A stretch of DNA of 12,292 nucleotides from Fidelibacterota bacterium (GTDB taxonomy: Bacteria; Marinisomatota; Marinisomatia; SCGC-AAA003-L08; GCA-002719095). Below are positions 1 through 6,853 of this stretch, in pieces. A program made the position numbers and the translations under genes. Below the pieces are notes generated by a model, which saw only the letters and a list, made by a program, of their open reading frames with translations, was not told the DNA's origin and did no database searches. Position 1 is the stretch's first letter, and each line of letters begins with the position of its first letter. The DNA lies in contig PAHI01000008.1 in assembly GCA_002705575.1 (NCBI GenBank), positions 1 to 12,292 of the forward strand, given 5' to 3'.

Positions 1-526
1 TTACTCAGGAATTAATAATCATTTTTATACTTATGGAGTAATGAAATTACTAAATGAATTCATGGCTGAAAAATATATAAAAAAACATGGTTGTAGTATT
101 GCTTATACCAGACCTTCAGTTGTCTTTGGATATGGAAGGCAAAATACCGCCATAAATTGGGCAGAAGATTTTGCTGCTAAACCTGCTTTGGGGCAGGCTG
201 CATATTTACCTTTTTCAAAAAAAAATAGAGACAATTGGATATATGTAGATGATTGTGCAGAACAACTTGTTCGATTAGCATTAAAAGAAACATTAAATTT
301 TTCTTGTTTTAATACTGGAGCTGAAACTTTAGATGGTAATAAATTAGTTGCTGCGGTAAAAAAAAATATTCCTAATGCAGAAATTTATTTTGATGAAAAT
401 GTAAAATCCACACCTTTAATAGATGATCAAAATGATGAAAGAATAAGAAAGGAAATAGATTTTAATCCACGATCTTTTGAAGAAGGAGTTAAATGCTTAA
501 TAGAAGATGTACGAGAAAGTAATTAA
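1..526 (+). CDS. NAD-dependent epimerase/dehydratase (extended SDR), 5'-truncated by window edge
   Basis: The reading frame is already open at base 2, so the gene begins upstream of the window; the first ATG at 41 is internal. About 174 C-terminal residues are visible. The proof is the SDR catalytic signature YxxxK, read as YGVMK at bases 32-46, which lies across that ATG. It is followed by a segment typical of sugar-nucleotide epimerases: TRPSVVFGYGR (the substrate-side RP-S-VFG turn) and then WIYVDDCAEQLVRLAL (the V-DDxA helix). The Rossmann GxxGxxG half lies outside the window. Family members oxidise, epimerise or dehydrate (often nucleotide-linked) sugars with bound NAD(P) in the cytoplasm. 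The exact substrate cannot be assigned. Only 3 bases separate its stop from the MetE-like gene, which suggests one transcript. The fold assignment is firm; the function is generic. Confidence 0.85.
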   Translation, partial: YSGINNHFYTYGVMKLLNEFMAEKYIKKHGCSIAYTRPSVVFGYGRQNTAINWAEDFAAKPALGQAAYLPFSKKNRDNWIYVDDCAEQLVRLALKETLNFSCFNTGAETLDGNKLVAAVKKNIPNAEIYFDENVKSTPLIDDQNDERIRKEIDFNPRSFEEGVKCLIEDVRESN

Positions 527-529
527 AAT

Positions 530-1558
530 ATGAGCTACCTAACAACAGTTACTGGAAGTTATCCAAGAAAAGAGGTTCAAAAAGATACACTTCGAAAACC
601 AAGTGTTTCAGAAGAAGATTCTTTTGAAATGATTAAGTGGGCTGTTAAGGAACAGTCGGATTTAGGATTGGATATTATTACAGATGGTGAAGGGTATCGT
701 GAAAATATGTATTGGTTTTACCAATTGAGATTAGATGGTGTAGACGCAATGAATAAAAAGCGTAAAGACTTTACGCTAGGTGGATCAATTGAAGGTGTGG
801 ATTTAAATAAAACACATGGAACAAAAGGTTTTGGAATTGAATGTGCTGTAATAAAAGATGAAATAAAAAATTTAAAAACAGGCCTAGCAAAAAAATGGCG
901 TGTTGCAAGGGACAATACACCTTCAAATATTAGAGTTAAACAAACTATAACAGGTCCTCATATGTTAGCTAGATTTAGCGTAAATGAAAGAAGTGATCTT
1001 TATCCTGATGATATTGCGTTAACTAGAGCCTATGCTTCAGTCTTAACTAAAGAGTTAGAAGAAATTGTGAATGAAGGTTGTGATTATGTACAATTTGATG
1101 AACCTGTTTGGACAGAAAATGTTAGTGAAACTCTATGGGCAGCTAAAATATTAAATGAAATAATTGAAAATTTTCCTAATGTAGATTTTAATCTTCATGT
1201 TTGTGGAGGTAACGCACATAGAAAAAGAGGTTTTTTTGGGAAATATACAGATATGATTGAAGCGTTCAAAATTCTTAAGGTAAACGAAATTCATTTAGAA
1301 CACTGCAGTCTTCATTACACAATGTTGGATGTTTTTAAAAACTGGAATTTTGATGGAAGAATATCATTGGGAGTTATTGATCAGCGCATTGATAATACTG
1401 AAACAGAGGAAGATATCATTAATGCTATAAAACCTGCCTTAGAATATTTTCCAAAAGAAAAAATCTTACTTACAAGTGAATGTGGCTTTGGTCATGTACC
1501 AATAGATATTGTTAGAAATAAAATCAAAATTCTCGTTTCCACTGCAAAAAAATTATAA
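530..1558 (+). CDS. Short MetE-like protein (cobalamin-independent methionine synthase catalytic domain)
   Basis: A 342-residue protein matching only the C-terminal catalytic barrel of MetE (COG0620); full MetE is about 750 residues. The four zinc ligands expected from E. coli MetE (His641, Cys643, Glu665, Cys726) appear to be present as H223 and C225 (in NLHVCGGN), E257 (in IHLEHC) and C318 (in TSECGFGH). The N-terminus carries TVTGSYPR, the family's usual opening strand, and VQFDEP at about 187-192 is another family motif. The expected chemistry is methyl transfer to a zinc-bound thiol, most plausibly homocysteine to methionine, in the cytoplasm. Proteins lacking the N-domain are known to include folate-independent methionine synthases and other thiol alkyltransferases, so the methyl donor is open. 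It sits 3 bases after the epimerase and 2 bases before a small secreted protein. No clear Shine-Dalgarno precedes the ATG, and no alternative start is needed. Confidence 0.85.
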   Translation: MSYLTTVTGSYPRKEVQKDTLRKPSVSEEDSFEMIKWAVKEQSDLGLDIITDGEGYRENMYWFYQLRLDGVDAMNKKRKDFTLGGSIEGVDLNKTHGTKGFGIECAVIKDEIKNLKTGLAKKWRVARDNTPSNIRVKQTITGPHMLARFSVNERSDLYPDDIALTRAYASVLTKELEEIVNEGCDYVQFDEPVWTENVSETLWAAKILNEIIENFPNVDFNLHVCGGNAHRKRGFFGKYTDMIEAFKILKVNEIHLEHCSLHYTMLDVFKNWNFDGRISLGVIDQRIDNTETEEDIINAIKPALEYFPKEKILLTSECGFGHVPIDIVRNKIKILVSTAKKL

Positions 1559-1560
1559 TT

Positions 1561-1965
1561 ATGAAAATATATTTAAGTTTTGTATTTATTTTTTTTCTTT
1601 TACTGTCAAATTATGTCTATTCCAATGAAATAAAAAATTATAATTGTAATATTAATTTAAGCACAAGTATAAAAAATCTATCCCCTCTTGAAATGTCCGC
1701 ACCTAAAAAAATAAAAATTATTTATAATTTTAAAACAAATAATTTAATTGATTATATTTGGAATAACAAAAGTGTTGTTGATGATTTTGAAATAGTTTCA
1801 AAAACTACTAATATACCAATTATTGAAATAGGACGAAAAGGCTATGAAAAAACTTTATTAGATAAGGATATAAGAAATGGTATATATTTTAGATTAGATT
1901 TTAAAAATCTAAAGGCCAACTTAAAAAAACAATTTATAAGACCAGTAAATTATAATTGCTTATAA
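1561..1965 (+). CDS. Small secreted protein of unknown function
   Basis: I do not recognise this 134-residue protein. It begins with a clear Sec signal peptide: MK, then a hydrophobic core (about residues 4-18) and a plausible cleavage near VYS-N (residue 21). The mature part is about 113 residues, lysine- and asparagine-rich, with no transmembrane segment and exactly two cysteines, C29 near the mature N-terminus and C133 as the penultimate residue. That spacing would suit one disulfide joining the two ends of a small periplasmic domain. It starts 2 bases after the stop of the MetE-like gene, so it is probably the last gene of that transcript. It converges on another small secreted two-cysteine protein with a 7-base gap. 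The signal peptide supports a real gene; the function is unknown. Confidence 0.65.
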   Translation: MKIYLSFVFIFFLLLSNYVYSNEIKNYNCNINLSTSIKNLSPLEMSAPKKIKIIYNFKTNNLIDYIWNNKSVVDDFEIVSKTTNIPIIEIGRKGYEKTLLDKDIRNGIYFRLDFKNLKANLKKQFIRPVNYNCL

Positions 1966-1972
1966 ATTTTCT

Positions 1973-2428
1973 TTAAATTTTTTTAATCTTTATAGAAGAT
2001 TTGATTTCATCTCTAAAAATTGATTTAAAAAATGATTTGAATTCCTTAGGAGTTTCATAAAAAACTTGACATTGATTGCCTTCAAAAAAAGGCTCTAGTG
2101 CTGTAACATTAAATGCCCAAACATTTAAGTTTTCTCTAAAAATATTAAAGCCATAATTTATCATACTATTCTCATCTAACCCTATGATATAAATTATTTC
2201 TTTAGTTTTATTATATTTTAAAATATTGTCAGTAAGCACATCTACTGTGTCTGAATTCTTAATCAATATTTGAACAGATTCATCATCAATAAATTTAAAA
2301 CCATACATAGATTTAAAGTTATTATTTTTTTCCTCACAAACTATTGCTTGATTAACTAATTTAGAAGAATCGTGTGAAAATAAAACACTTGGAATAAATA
2401 AAACTAAAATAAATAATAATTTTTTCAT
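1973..2428 (-). CDS. Small periplasmic protein of unknown function
   Basis: I do not recognise this 151-residue protein. It starts MKKLLFILVLF with a textbook Sec signal peptide and a plausible cleavage after LFS-H (residue 18/19). The mature chain has two cysteines, C31 (in AIVCEEK) and C120 (in NQCQVF), about 90 residues apart, which probably form a disulfide. The alternating polar/hydrophobic segments between them (for example SVQILI, EIIYIIGL, NVWAFNV) suggest a beta-rich domain. The C-terminus is lysine-rich and ends in the IKIKK tail. It lies 19 bases downstream of the rhmD-like gene on the same strand and may be its last co-transcribed gene. Whether it has any role in sugar-acid metabolism cannot be told from the sequence. 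Confidence 0.7.
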   Translation of the reverse strand: MKKLLFILVLFIPSVLFSHDSSKLVNQAIVCEEKNNNFKSMYGFKFIDDESVQILIKNSDTVDVLTDNILKYNKTKEIIYIIGLDENSMINYGFNIFRENLNVWAFNVTALEPFFEGNQCQVFYETPKEFKSFFKSIFRDEIKSSIKIKKI

Positions 2429-2447
2429 TTTAAATTTAATATTAAAG

Positions 2448-3647
2448 TTATATTTCTTCTAATTCAATTTCAGTATTAAGCTCAGCTCCAAAACCTGGTA
2501 AATCTGTTAATGTTACTTCACCATTTATTGGAACAGGTTCATTTGTAAACATTTTACCAAATATAGGAACTACTTCAGTAGCTTTAGGGTGTAAGTTTAT
2601 AAATTCATTAAAAGGAGTTAAAGTAGAAGATATACCAAAGTTGTATGCATAAACACCACTACAATGAGGAATAACTATCATATCATAGGCAGACGCCATA
2701 GCAGCAATTCTAAGTGTTTCAGTCATACCACAAAGAGTTAGATCTGGTTGAAGAATATCAACTGATCTATCTCTAATAATATTTCTAAAACCGTAACGAG
2801 AATTAGTATGTTCACCAGTAGCCCATTTTTGCCAAGGACATGCTTCTTTAATTAACTTGTGACTTTCGAGATCATGTGGAGGAAGAGCTTCTTCAATCCA
2901 GAATAAATTTGCCTCTCTTACAGCATTAGCTAAATCAATTGCATAAGGAACATCTAGTGACATATAACAGTCAACCATCAATCTATAATCGGGCCCAACT
3001 TGTTTTCTTGTTTCCATAATATATTCTTGATTTTTCTTCAGGCCTTTAATTCCATCTCCTGGTCCATACGGTAAAGGGATTTTTGATCCAACATGTCCCC
3101 AATCTTGTGCAAGTTTAGCTTCAGGCCCTGTAACATAAGTTTGAAGCTTATCTCTAACCTTCCCTCCAATCATTTTATAAACTGGCTCTTGTCTGACTTT
3201 GCCAATTAAATCCCATAAAGCCAAATCGATTCCAGCAATTGTATTTATGACAACACCGTTTTGTCCGGAATAAGGAATTGCAGCTCTGTACATCTGGTCA
3301 TAAAGAAGATTTAAATCTCTAGCATCAGCACCAATTAGGAAACGATTTAAATGATTTTTTATTATCCAACTTGCAACATAACCACCATAGGCAGTTGCAT
3401 AACCTTGTTGACCACCTTCGGTTGTAATTTCAATAAATATACCTTTCAATACATCCATACCCCATGAGGATCTTGAATCTTGGAATGTATTGTAGATTGA
3501 CATTGGATTTGCGATAATAGTATCATTAATCCAGTGACCTGCAGCGTGATCGGTATAGTCAGCCCCAGCACTTTGAGTTTTGACAATAGAAACTTTAATT
3601 TCTGATATTTGATAACGTTTATCCATTTTTTTTTTATCTTCATACAT
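2448..3647 (-). CDS. rhmD: L-rhamnonate dehydratase-like enolase-superfamily enzyme
   Basis: Predicted to dehydrate L-rhamnonate (6-deoxy-L-mannonate) to 2-keto-3-deoxy-L-rhamnonate in the cytoplasm. From memory of E. coli RhmD, the match runs from end to end: DYTDHAAGHWIND then PMS near the N-terminus, VINTIAGIDLALWDLIGK (133-150), the PYGPGDG loop (193-199) and LTPFNEF (343-349). The expected Mg ligands are D226 (MVDCYMS), E252 (WIEEALPP) and E279 (TGEH), with H280 and the catalytic H328 (VIPHCSG); H38 and R59 correspond to the substrate-binding residues. As in RhmD, no KxK base motif is seen on the second strand. Family relatives also accept L-mannonate or L-lyxonate, so the substrate is probable rather than certain. 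The start is ambiguous: Met1 (3647) and Met8 (3626) are both possible, and the family's usual N-terminus fits Met8 better. The gene is divergent from the sugar ABC transporter. Confidence 0.9.
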   Translation of the reverse strand: MYEDKKKMDKRYQISEIKVSIVKTQSAGADYTDHAAGHWINDTIIANPMSIYNTFQDSRSSWGMDVLKGIFIEITTEGGQQGYATAYGGYVASWIIKNHLNRFLIGADARDLNLLYDQMYRAAIPYSGQNGVVINTIAGIDLALWDLIGKVRQEPVYKMIGGKVRDKLQTYVTGPEAKLAQDWGHVGSKIPLPYGPGDGIKGLKKNQEYIMETRKQVGPDYRLMVDCYMSLDVPYAIDLANAVREANLFWIEEALPPHDLESHKLIKEACPWQKWATGEHTNSRYGFRNIIRDRSVDILQPDLTLCGMTETLRIAAMASAYDMIVIPHCSGVYAYNFGISSTLTPFNEFINLHPKATEVVPIFGKMFTNEPVPINGEVTLTDLPGFGAELNTEIELEEI

Positions 3648-3653
3648 AAATAA

Positions 3654-3677
3654 CCAAAAATCAATAAATATTATTGG
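3654..3677. promoter_or_regulatory. Candidate operator: imperfect palindrome between rhmD and the transporter
   Basis: Half-sites CCAAAAAT (3654-3661) and ATTATTGG (3670-3677) are inverted repeats matching at 7 of 8 bases, with 8 bases between them. They lie in the 99-base divergent spacer, 7 bases upstream of the rhmD start and about 70 bases upstream of the binding-protein start. The location suits a regulator controlling both directions. The right half overlaps TTGGAA (3674-3679), a possible -35 element for the transporter, though the -10 that should follow (around TATGTT, 3695-3700) is poor. No regulator gene is in the window. AT-rich DNA makes chance repeats common, so this is only a candidate. 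Confidence 0.3.
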
Positions 3678-3736
3678 AAAGTTTTAAAATTAAGTATGTT
3701 TATTTTTTTTTAAGTGTGCTTTAATGTTTTTATATT

Positions 3737-3742
3737 GGAGGA
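3737..3742 (+). promoter_or_regulatory. Strong Shine-Dalgarno that fixes the binding-protein start
   Basis: GGAGGA ends 4 bases before the ATG at 3747. It is the clearest ribosome-binding site in the window, where most genes have none. It shows that the binding protein starts at 3747, not at the in-frame ATG at 3714, which would add 11 residues in front of the signal peptide. A strong site fits the high expression usual for periplasmic binding proteins. Confidence 0.85.
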
Positions 3743-3746
3743 ATTT

Positions 3747-5039
3747 ATGATTAAAAATATTTTTAAGTTTTCTCTAGCACTTTTAGTTAGTGCCTTTGTG
3801 TCAATTAGTGCAAAGGCAGAGACTGTAATTACTGTTGTAGATTGGCAGTCTGGTGTTGGGGGAATTACTAATGCATATGCTGACTTTATAAAAGAATTTG
3901 AAGCAGCTAATCCAGGAGTCAAAGTGGAATATACTCAATATACAGTTTCCACATATAATGAATTCTTAAAACCTGCACTATCATCCGGTCAAGGTCCAGA
4001 TGTTTTTGCTGTGTATCCTGGTCCCGATCTTGATGAAGTTATGAACGCTGGACATTTAATAAATATTACTGAAGAAGCAGATTCTGAATGGAAAGGTTGG
4101 TTAGGTAACAACATTAATATTCCTGAACTAAGTAGAAACGGAAATTTATATTTAGCACCCCAAGATGCATTTACAGAAGAAATCTGGGTATATAATGATA
4201 TGATTCAAGATCTTGGATTTGAATTACCTGCGTTTGGAGACTCATATACAGTTGATGAGTGGGTTGCAATCGGTAACGCTGCTAAAGAAAAAGGGCTTGA
4301 TGGTTTAATGTTTGGTCCAGTTGAAGCTTGGTGTGTTTTCGATGGTTTTGCTAACTTTGTAAACCAAGGTAATGATAATTACCCTGAAGATTCTCTTGGT
4401 ATGGCTCTTGATGGAAAAATATCTTGGGATCAACCAATGTTTAGAGATGCTTTAAATGCTTATAAAACTCTTAACGATAATGGAGTTTGGAGAAAAGATT
4501 CTTTAAGTATGGATTACCAAGTTCAGGCTTGGGGGAAATGGTTAGATAGAGAAGGTGTAGGAATTTATTGTAATGGTGACTGGTTTATTTCTTCTGCTCC
4601 AGCAGATTATAATACTCCTGATAGCTTAGGTATTACAATGATGTCTTATCCAAAATTATCTAAAGATTCTCCCATGACTTACAATAAAGCAACAGGAACT
4701 AATCTTGGTATTAATGCTAATTCTCCAAATAAAGATTTAGCAATGGAGTTTGTAAAACTTACAAATAGCCCAAAAGCTTCTATGACTTTTGCTAGTTATG
4801 GTCAAATTCCAGCTAACCTTGCACAAGTTGATATGGGTGCTTTGGCTGCATCACCTAATTTATTATTTAATGATGGTATTAAAATGTTAGCTACAGATGG
4901 AAGAAATACTAATATTTATTATTCACAAGCGGAGCCAATGAAACATTTATATGATGGCATAATGGAAATGTTTTTAGGTGTAACTTCTGTTGATGATATT
5001 GTAGAAAAAATGAATGATGTCACTGGTTATAGTGGCTAA
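3747..5039 (+). CDS. Sugar ABC transporter periplasmic substrate-binding protein (CUT1 type)
   Basis: A 430-residue extracellular solute-binding protein of the family that includes MalE and UgpB. Starting at 3747, it has a Sec signal peptide of about 24 residues (MIKNIFKFSLALLVSAFVSI followed by SAKA) cleaved before E25. The mature protein opens with a TVITVVDW strand. Family hallmarks are FEAANPGVKVEY (51-62), SSGQGPDVFAVYP (79-91), a GIYCNGDWF segment (273-280) and the C-terminal lobe pattern LAMEFVKLTNSPKASMTF with YGQIPANLA (331-359). It has several tryptophans, as in carbohydrate sites, and two cysteines (C196, C275). It captures a carbohydrate in the periplasm for the two permeases that follow. 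The ligand cannot be read from the sequence; the flanking rhmD-like and lactonase genes point to a 6-deoxy-sugar, aldonate or lactone. A strong hairpin follows its stop codon. Confidence 0.93.
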   Translation: MIKNIFKFSLALLVSAFVSISAKAETVITVVDWQSGVGGITNAYADFIKEFEAANPGVKVEYTQYTVSTYNEFLKPALSSGQGPDVFAVYPGPDLDEVMNAGHLINITEEADSEWKGWLGNNINIPELSRNGNLYLAPQDAFTEEIWVYNDMIQDLGFELPAFGDSYTVDEWVAIGNAAKEKGLDGLMFGPVEAWCVFDGFANFVNQGNDNYPEDSLGMALDGKISWDQPMFRDALNAYKTLNDNGVWRKDSLSMDYQVQAWGKWLDREGVGIYCNGDWFISSAPADYNTPDSLGITMMSYPKLSKDSPMTYNKATGTNLGINANSPNKDLAMEFVKLTNSPKASMTFASYGQIPANLAQVDMGALAASPNLLFNDGIKMLATDGRNTNIYYSQAEPMKHLYDGIMEMFLGVTSVDDIVEKMNDVTGYSG

Positions 5040-5050
5040 TATTATACATA

Positions 5051-5081
5051 GATTAGGGGTTAAAAACCCCTAATCTTTTTT
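5051..5081 (+). terminator. Rho-independent-type hairpin between binding-protein and permease genes
   Basis: GATTAGGGGTT (5051-5061) and AACCCCTAATC (5065-5075) are perfect 11-bp complementary arms around an AAA loop, followed at once by six T (5076-5081). This is a classic intrinsic terminator, 11 bases after the binding-protein stop and only 2 bases before the permease ATG. It lies inside an evident operon, so it probably acts as a partial terminator or 3'-end stabiliser that leaves more binding-protein mRNA than permease mRNA, as in many binding-protein operons. It also occupies the place where a permease ribosome-binding site would be. Confidence 0.9.
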
Positions 5082-5083
5082 AA

Positions 5084-5962
5084 ATGCTTTATAAAACTTT
5101 CCATTTTAAGACATTATTATATTTACTGCCTGCAGTATTTATATTCTTAACATTCAATGTAATTCCTGGTTTAACCTCCTTAATACTTAGCTTTTTTGAT
5201 TTTAGTGGTTTTGAAACAAATTTATTTCGTAAATTTGTAGGTATTGATAATTTTATTAAAATTTATGAAGATAAATATTTTTGGATAGCCCTAAAGAACA
5301 CCTTTTTATTTGTTTTTGGAGCTGTTTTTATTCAAACAGGAATTGCATTAATTTTATCTATATTTATTTTTTTTGGTAATTTCAAATTTTCTGTTCTAGT
5401 GCGTTCAATAATATTTTTTCCATGTGTTTTAGCTCCAGTTTCTGTTGGTTTGGTCTGGAAAAAAATTTTAGAACAGGATGGAGTTTTAAACTCAATTTTG
5501 GGTTTAGATTATTCTTGGTTGTCATCTGTAAGTCTTGTCATGTGGTTAATTATTATGGTTAATACATGGCAATGGATTGGATATAACTTAGTTATTTACT
5601 ATGCAGGACTTCAAAGTATGAATATTGAATTACTTGAAGCTTCTGATATTGATGGTGCAAATTGGGCACAAAAAATTTTTTCAATAGTTATACCTTTACT
5701 TTGGCCTACTACGATTTTGAATATGATATTGAATTTAATTGGAGGATTTCGAGCATTTGATATAGTTTATGTTTTAACAAGAGGAGGGCCCGCACACTAC
5801 TCAGAAGTTTTAGCTTCTTACCTATACTATTATTCGTTTTCAGCGGGTGGTCCAAATAAAATGGGGGTAGGAGCTTCTGTAGCATTTGTAATTTTTGGTT
5901 GTATTTTAACTATAGCTGTAGCAAGAATAATTATTACCAGGAGAACAGGTAAAGAAAAATAA
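5084..5962 (+). CDS. Sugar ABC transporter permease, MalF/UgpA type
   Basis: A 292-residue inner-membrane protein with about six hydrophobic helices (first at roughly 11-30, last at about 264-284). It carries the permease cytoplasmic EAA loop, here LLEASDIDGANWAQKIFSIV followed by IPLLWP (183-208), which docks with the ATPase. Other CUT1 first-permease features are FVGIDNFIKIYED after helix 1 (51-63), YAGLQSMN just before the EAA loop, and RAFDIVYVLTRGGP (223-236). It pairs with the next gene product to form the membrane channel. The ATG lies just 2 bases after the T tract of the terminator and has no Shine-Dalgarno, so initiation is probably weak. Three bases separate its stop from the second permease. 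The substrate is unknown and presumably the ligand of the upstream binding protein. Confidence 0.93.
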   Translation: MLYKTFHFKTLLYLLPAVFIFLTFNVIPGLTSLILSFFDFSGFETNLFRKFVGIDNFIKIYEDKYFWIALKNTFLFVFGAVFIQTGIALILSIFIFFGNFKFSVLVRSIIFFPCVLAPVSVGLVWKKILEQDGVLNSILGLDYSWLSSVSLVMWLIIMVNTWQWIGYNLVIYYAGLQSMNIELLEASDIDGANWAQKIFSIVIPLLWPTTILNMILNLIGGFRAFDIVYVLTRGGPAHYSEVLASYLYYYSFSAGGPNKMGVGASVAFVIFGCILTIAVARIIITRRTGKEK

Positions 5963-5965
5963 ACT

Positions 5966-6853
5966 ATGGAAACAAATAAAATAAATAATTATGGTGCTAG
6001 TTTTAAAACAAGCCCAGTTTTTTATATAATAACTAGGGTTGTTGTTTTATTTTTTATAATAATAATTATTTTTCCTCTTCTTTACACCTTTTCTCTTTCT
6101 GTTAGGTCTCCAGAAACAGTTTATAGTGCAAGATATTTTTTAATACCTTACGAATTTTCATTTGCAAATTACATTGATGCTTTTGTAAATGCTGAGCAAA
6201 AATTAAAGGTTTCTTTTCCTAGAATGTTTTTAAATAGTGCTGTTGTTACTTCACTTTCGGTGACTTTAATAATTTCAATGTCAATATTTGCTGCATTTGC
6301 ATTTAGTCATCTTCATTTTCCATTAAAAGAAAGTTTATACAATGTAATGATTGCTAGTGTTGCAATGCCAGCGCAAGTTTTACTCATTCCACTTTTTTAT
6401 ATTTTAATTTATCTGGGGATAATAAATACATACCAAGCTGTTATACTTGCTTATGCTGGGTTTTTAATTCCTATAGGAATTCTAATTCTTAGAATGTTTT
6501 ATGAACAAATCCCTTATGAATTGACTGAAGCTGGTACTGTAGATGGTGCATCTGATTTTCAATTATTAATGAGAGTTCTTTTACCGCTTGCTAAACCAGC
6601 AATTGCTACGTGTGTAATTTTATTATTTTTAGATACTTGGAATGAATTCATATATGCAATGATTTTTATGCAAGATCCAACAATACATACTGTTCCAGTT
6701 GGTTTAGCAAAAATAGGCACTAGTAGATATCAGGTAAATATCGGAACATATAGTGCATCAGTCATGATTACAATAATTCCAGTTATGATTATTTTTGCAG
6801 TTTTTCAGAGATGGTTTATTGCTGGAATGACAATGGGTGCTTTAAAGCATTAA
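5966..6853 (+). CDS. Sugar ABC transporter permease, MalG/UgpE type
   Basis: A 295-residue inner-membrane protein, the second half of the channel. It has a short cytoplasmic N-terminus, a first helix at about 20-44, and further helices to about 281. The EAA loop is YELTEAGTVDGASDFQLLMR followed by VLLPLAKP (184-211). TWNEFIYA (224-231) and the C-terminal RWFIAGMTMGALK (282-294) are typical of MalG-type proteins. It is separated by 3 bases from the first permease. No ATP-binding subunit follows, as the next gene lies on the opposite strand, so the complex must borrow an ATPase encoded elsewhere. Its TAA stop overlaps the lactonase TAA stop on the other strand within TTAA (6850-6853). Confidence 0.93.
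   Translation: METNKINNYGASFKTSPVFYIITRVVVLFFIIIIIFPLLYTFSLSVRSPETVYSARYFLIPYEFSFANYIDAFVNAEQKLKVSFPRMFLNSAVVTSLSVTLIISMSIFAAFAFSHLHFPLKESLYNVMIASVAMPAQVLLIPLFYILIYLGIINTYQAVILAYAGFLIPIGILILRMFYEQIPYELTEAGTVDGASDFQLLMRVLLPLAKPAIATCVILLFLDTWNEFIYAMIFMQDPTIHTVPVGLAKIGTSRYQVNIGTYSASVMITIIPVMIIFAVFQRWFIAGMTMGALKH

Noticed and set aside
41..526. A complete 161-residue gene starting at ATG 41
   Set aside because: The frame is open to the window edge and the catalytic YxxxK motif spans the ATG, so this is the middle of a longer epimerase.
718..915. Minus-strand open frame opposite the MetE-like gene
   Set aside because: It is a shadow of a well-conserved gene, with no recognisable domain or start signal.
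1964..1984. AAATTT repeat pair followed by T-run as a terminator between the two secreted-protein genes
   Set aside because: The stem would be six A-T pairs of a self-complementary sequence, too weak and too likely by chance in this AT-rich DNA.
3446..3664. Minus-strand 72-residue frame overlapping the rhmD 5' end, considered as a frameshifted or leader peptide
   Set aside because: The RhmD frame is intact through this region and carries the conserved motifs; the other frame is low-complexity shadow coding.
3714..3746. ATG at 3714 as the binding-protein start
   Set aside because: It would put 11 residues before the signal peptide and lacks a ribosome-binding site, while GGAGGA sits just before the ATG at 3747.
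3710..3922. Minus-strand 70-residue frame opposite the binding-protein signal peptide
   Set aside because: It is antisense shadow of the conserved binding-protein gene with no start signal.
6838..6849. Perfect palindrome TGCTTTAAAGCA at the end of the second permease gene
   Set aside because: It lies within conserved C-terminal coding sequence (GALKH) and has no T tract or spacing suggesting a site; probably codon coincidence.
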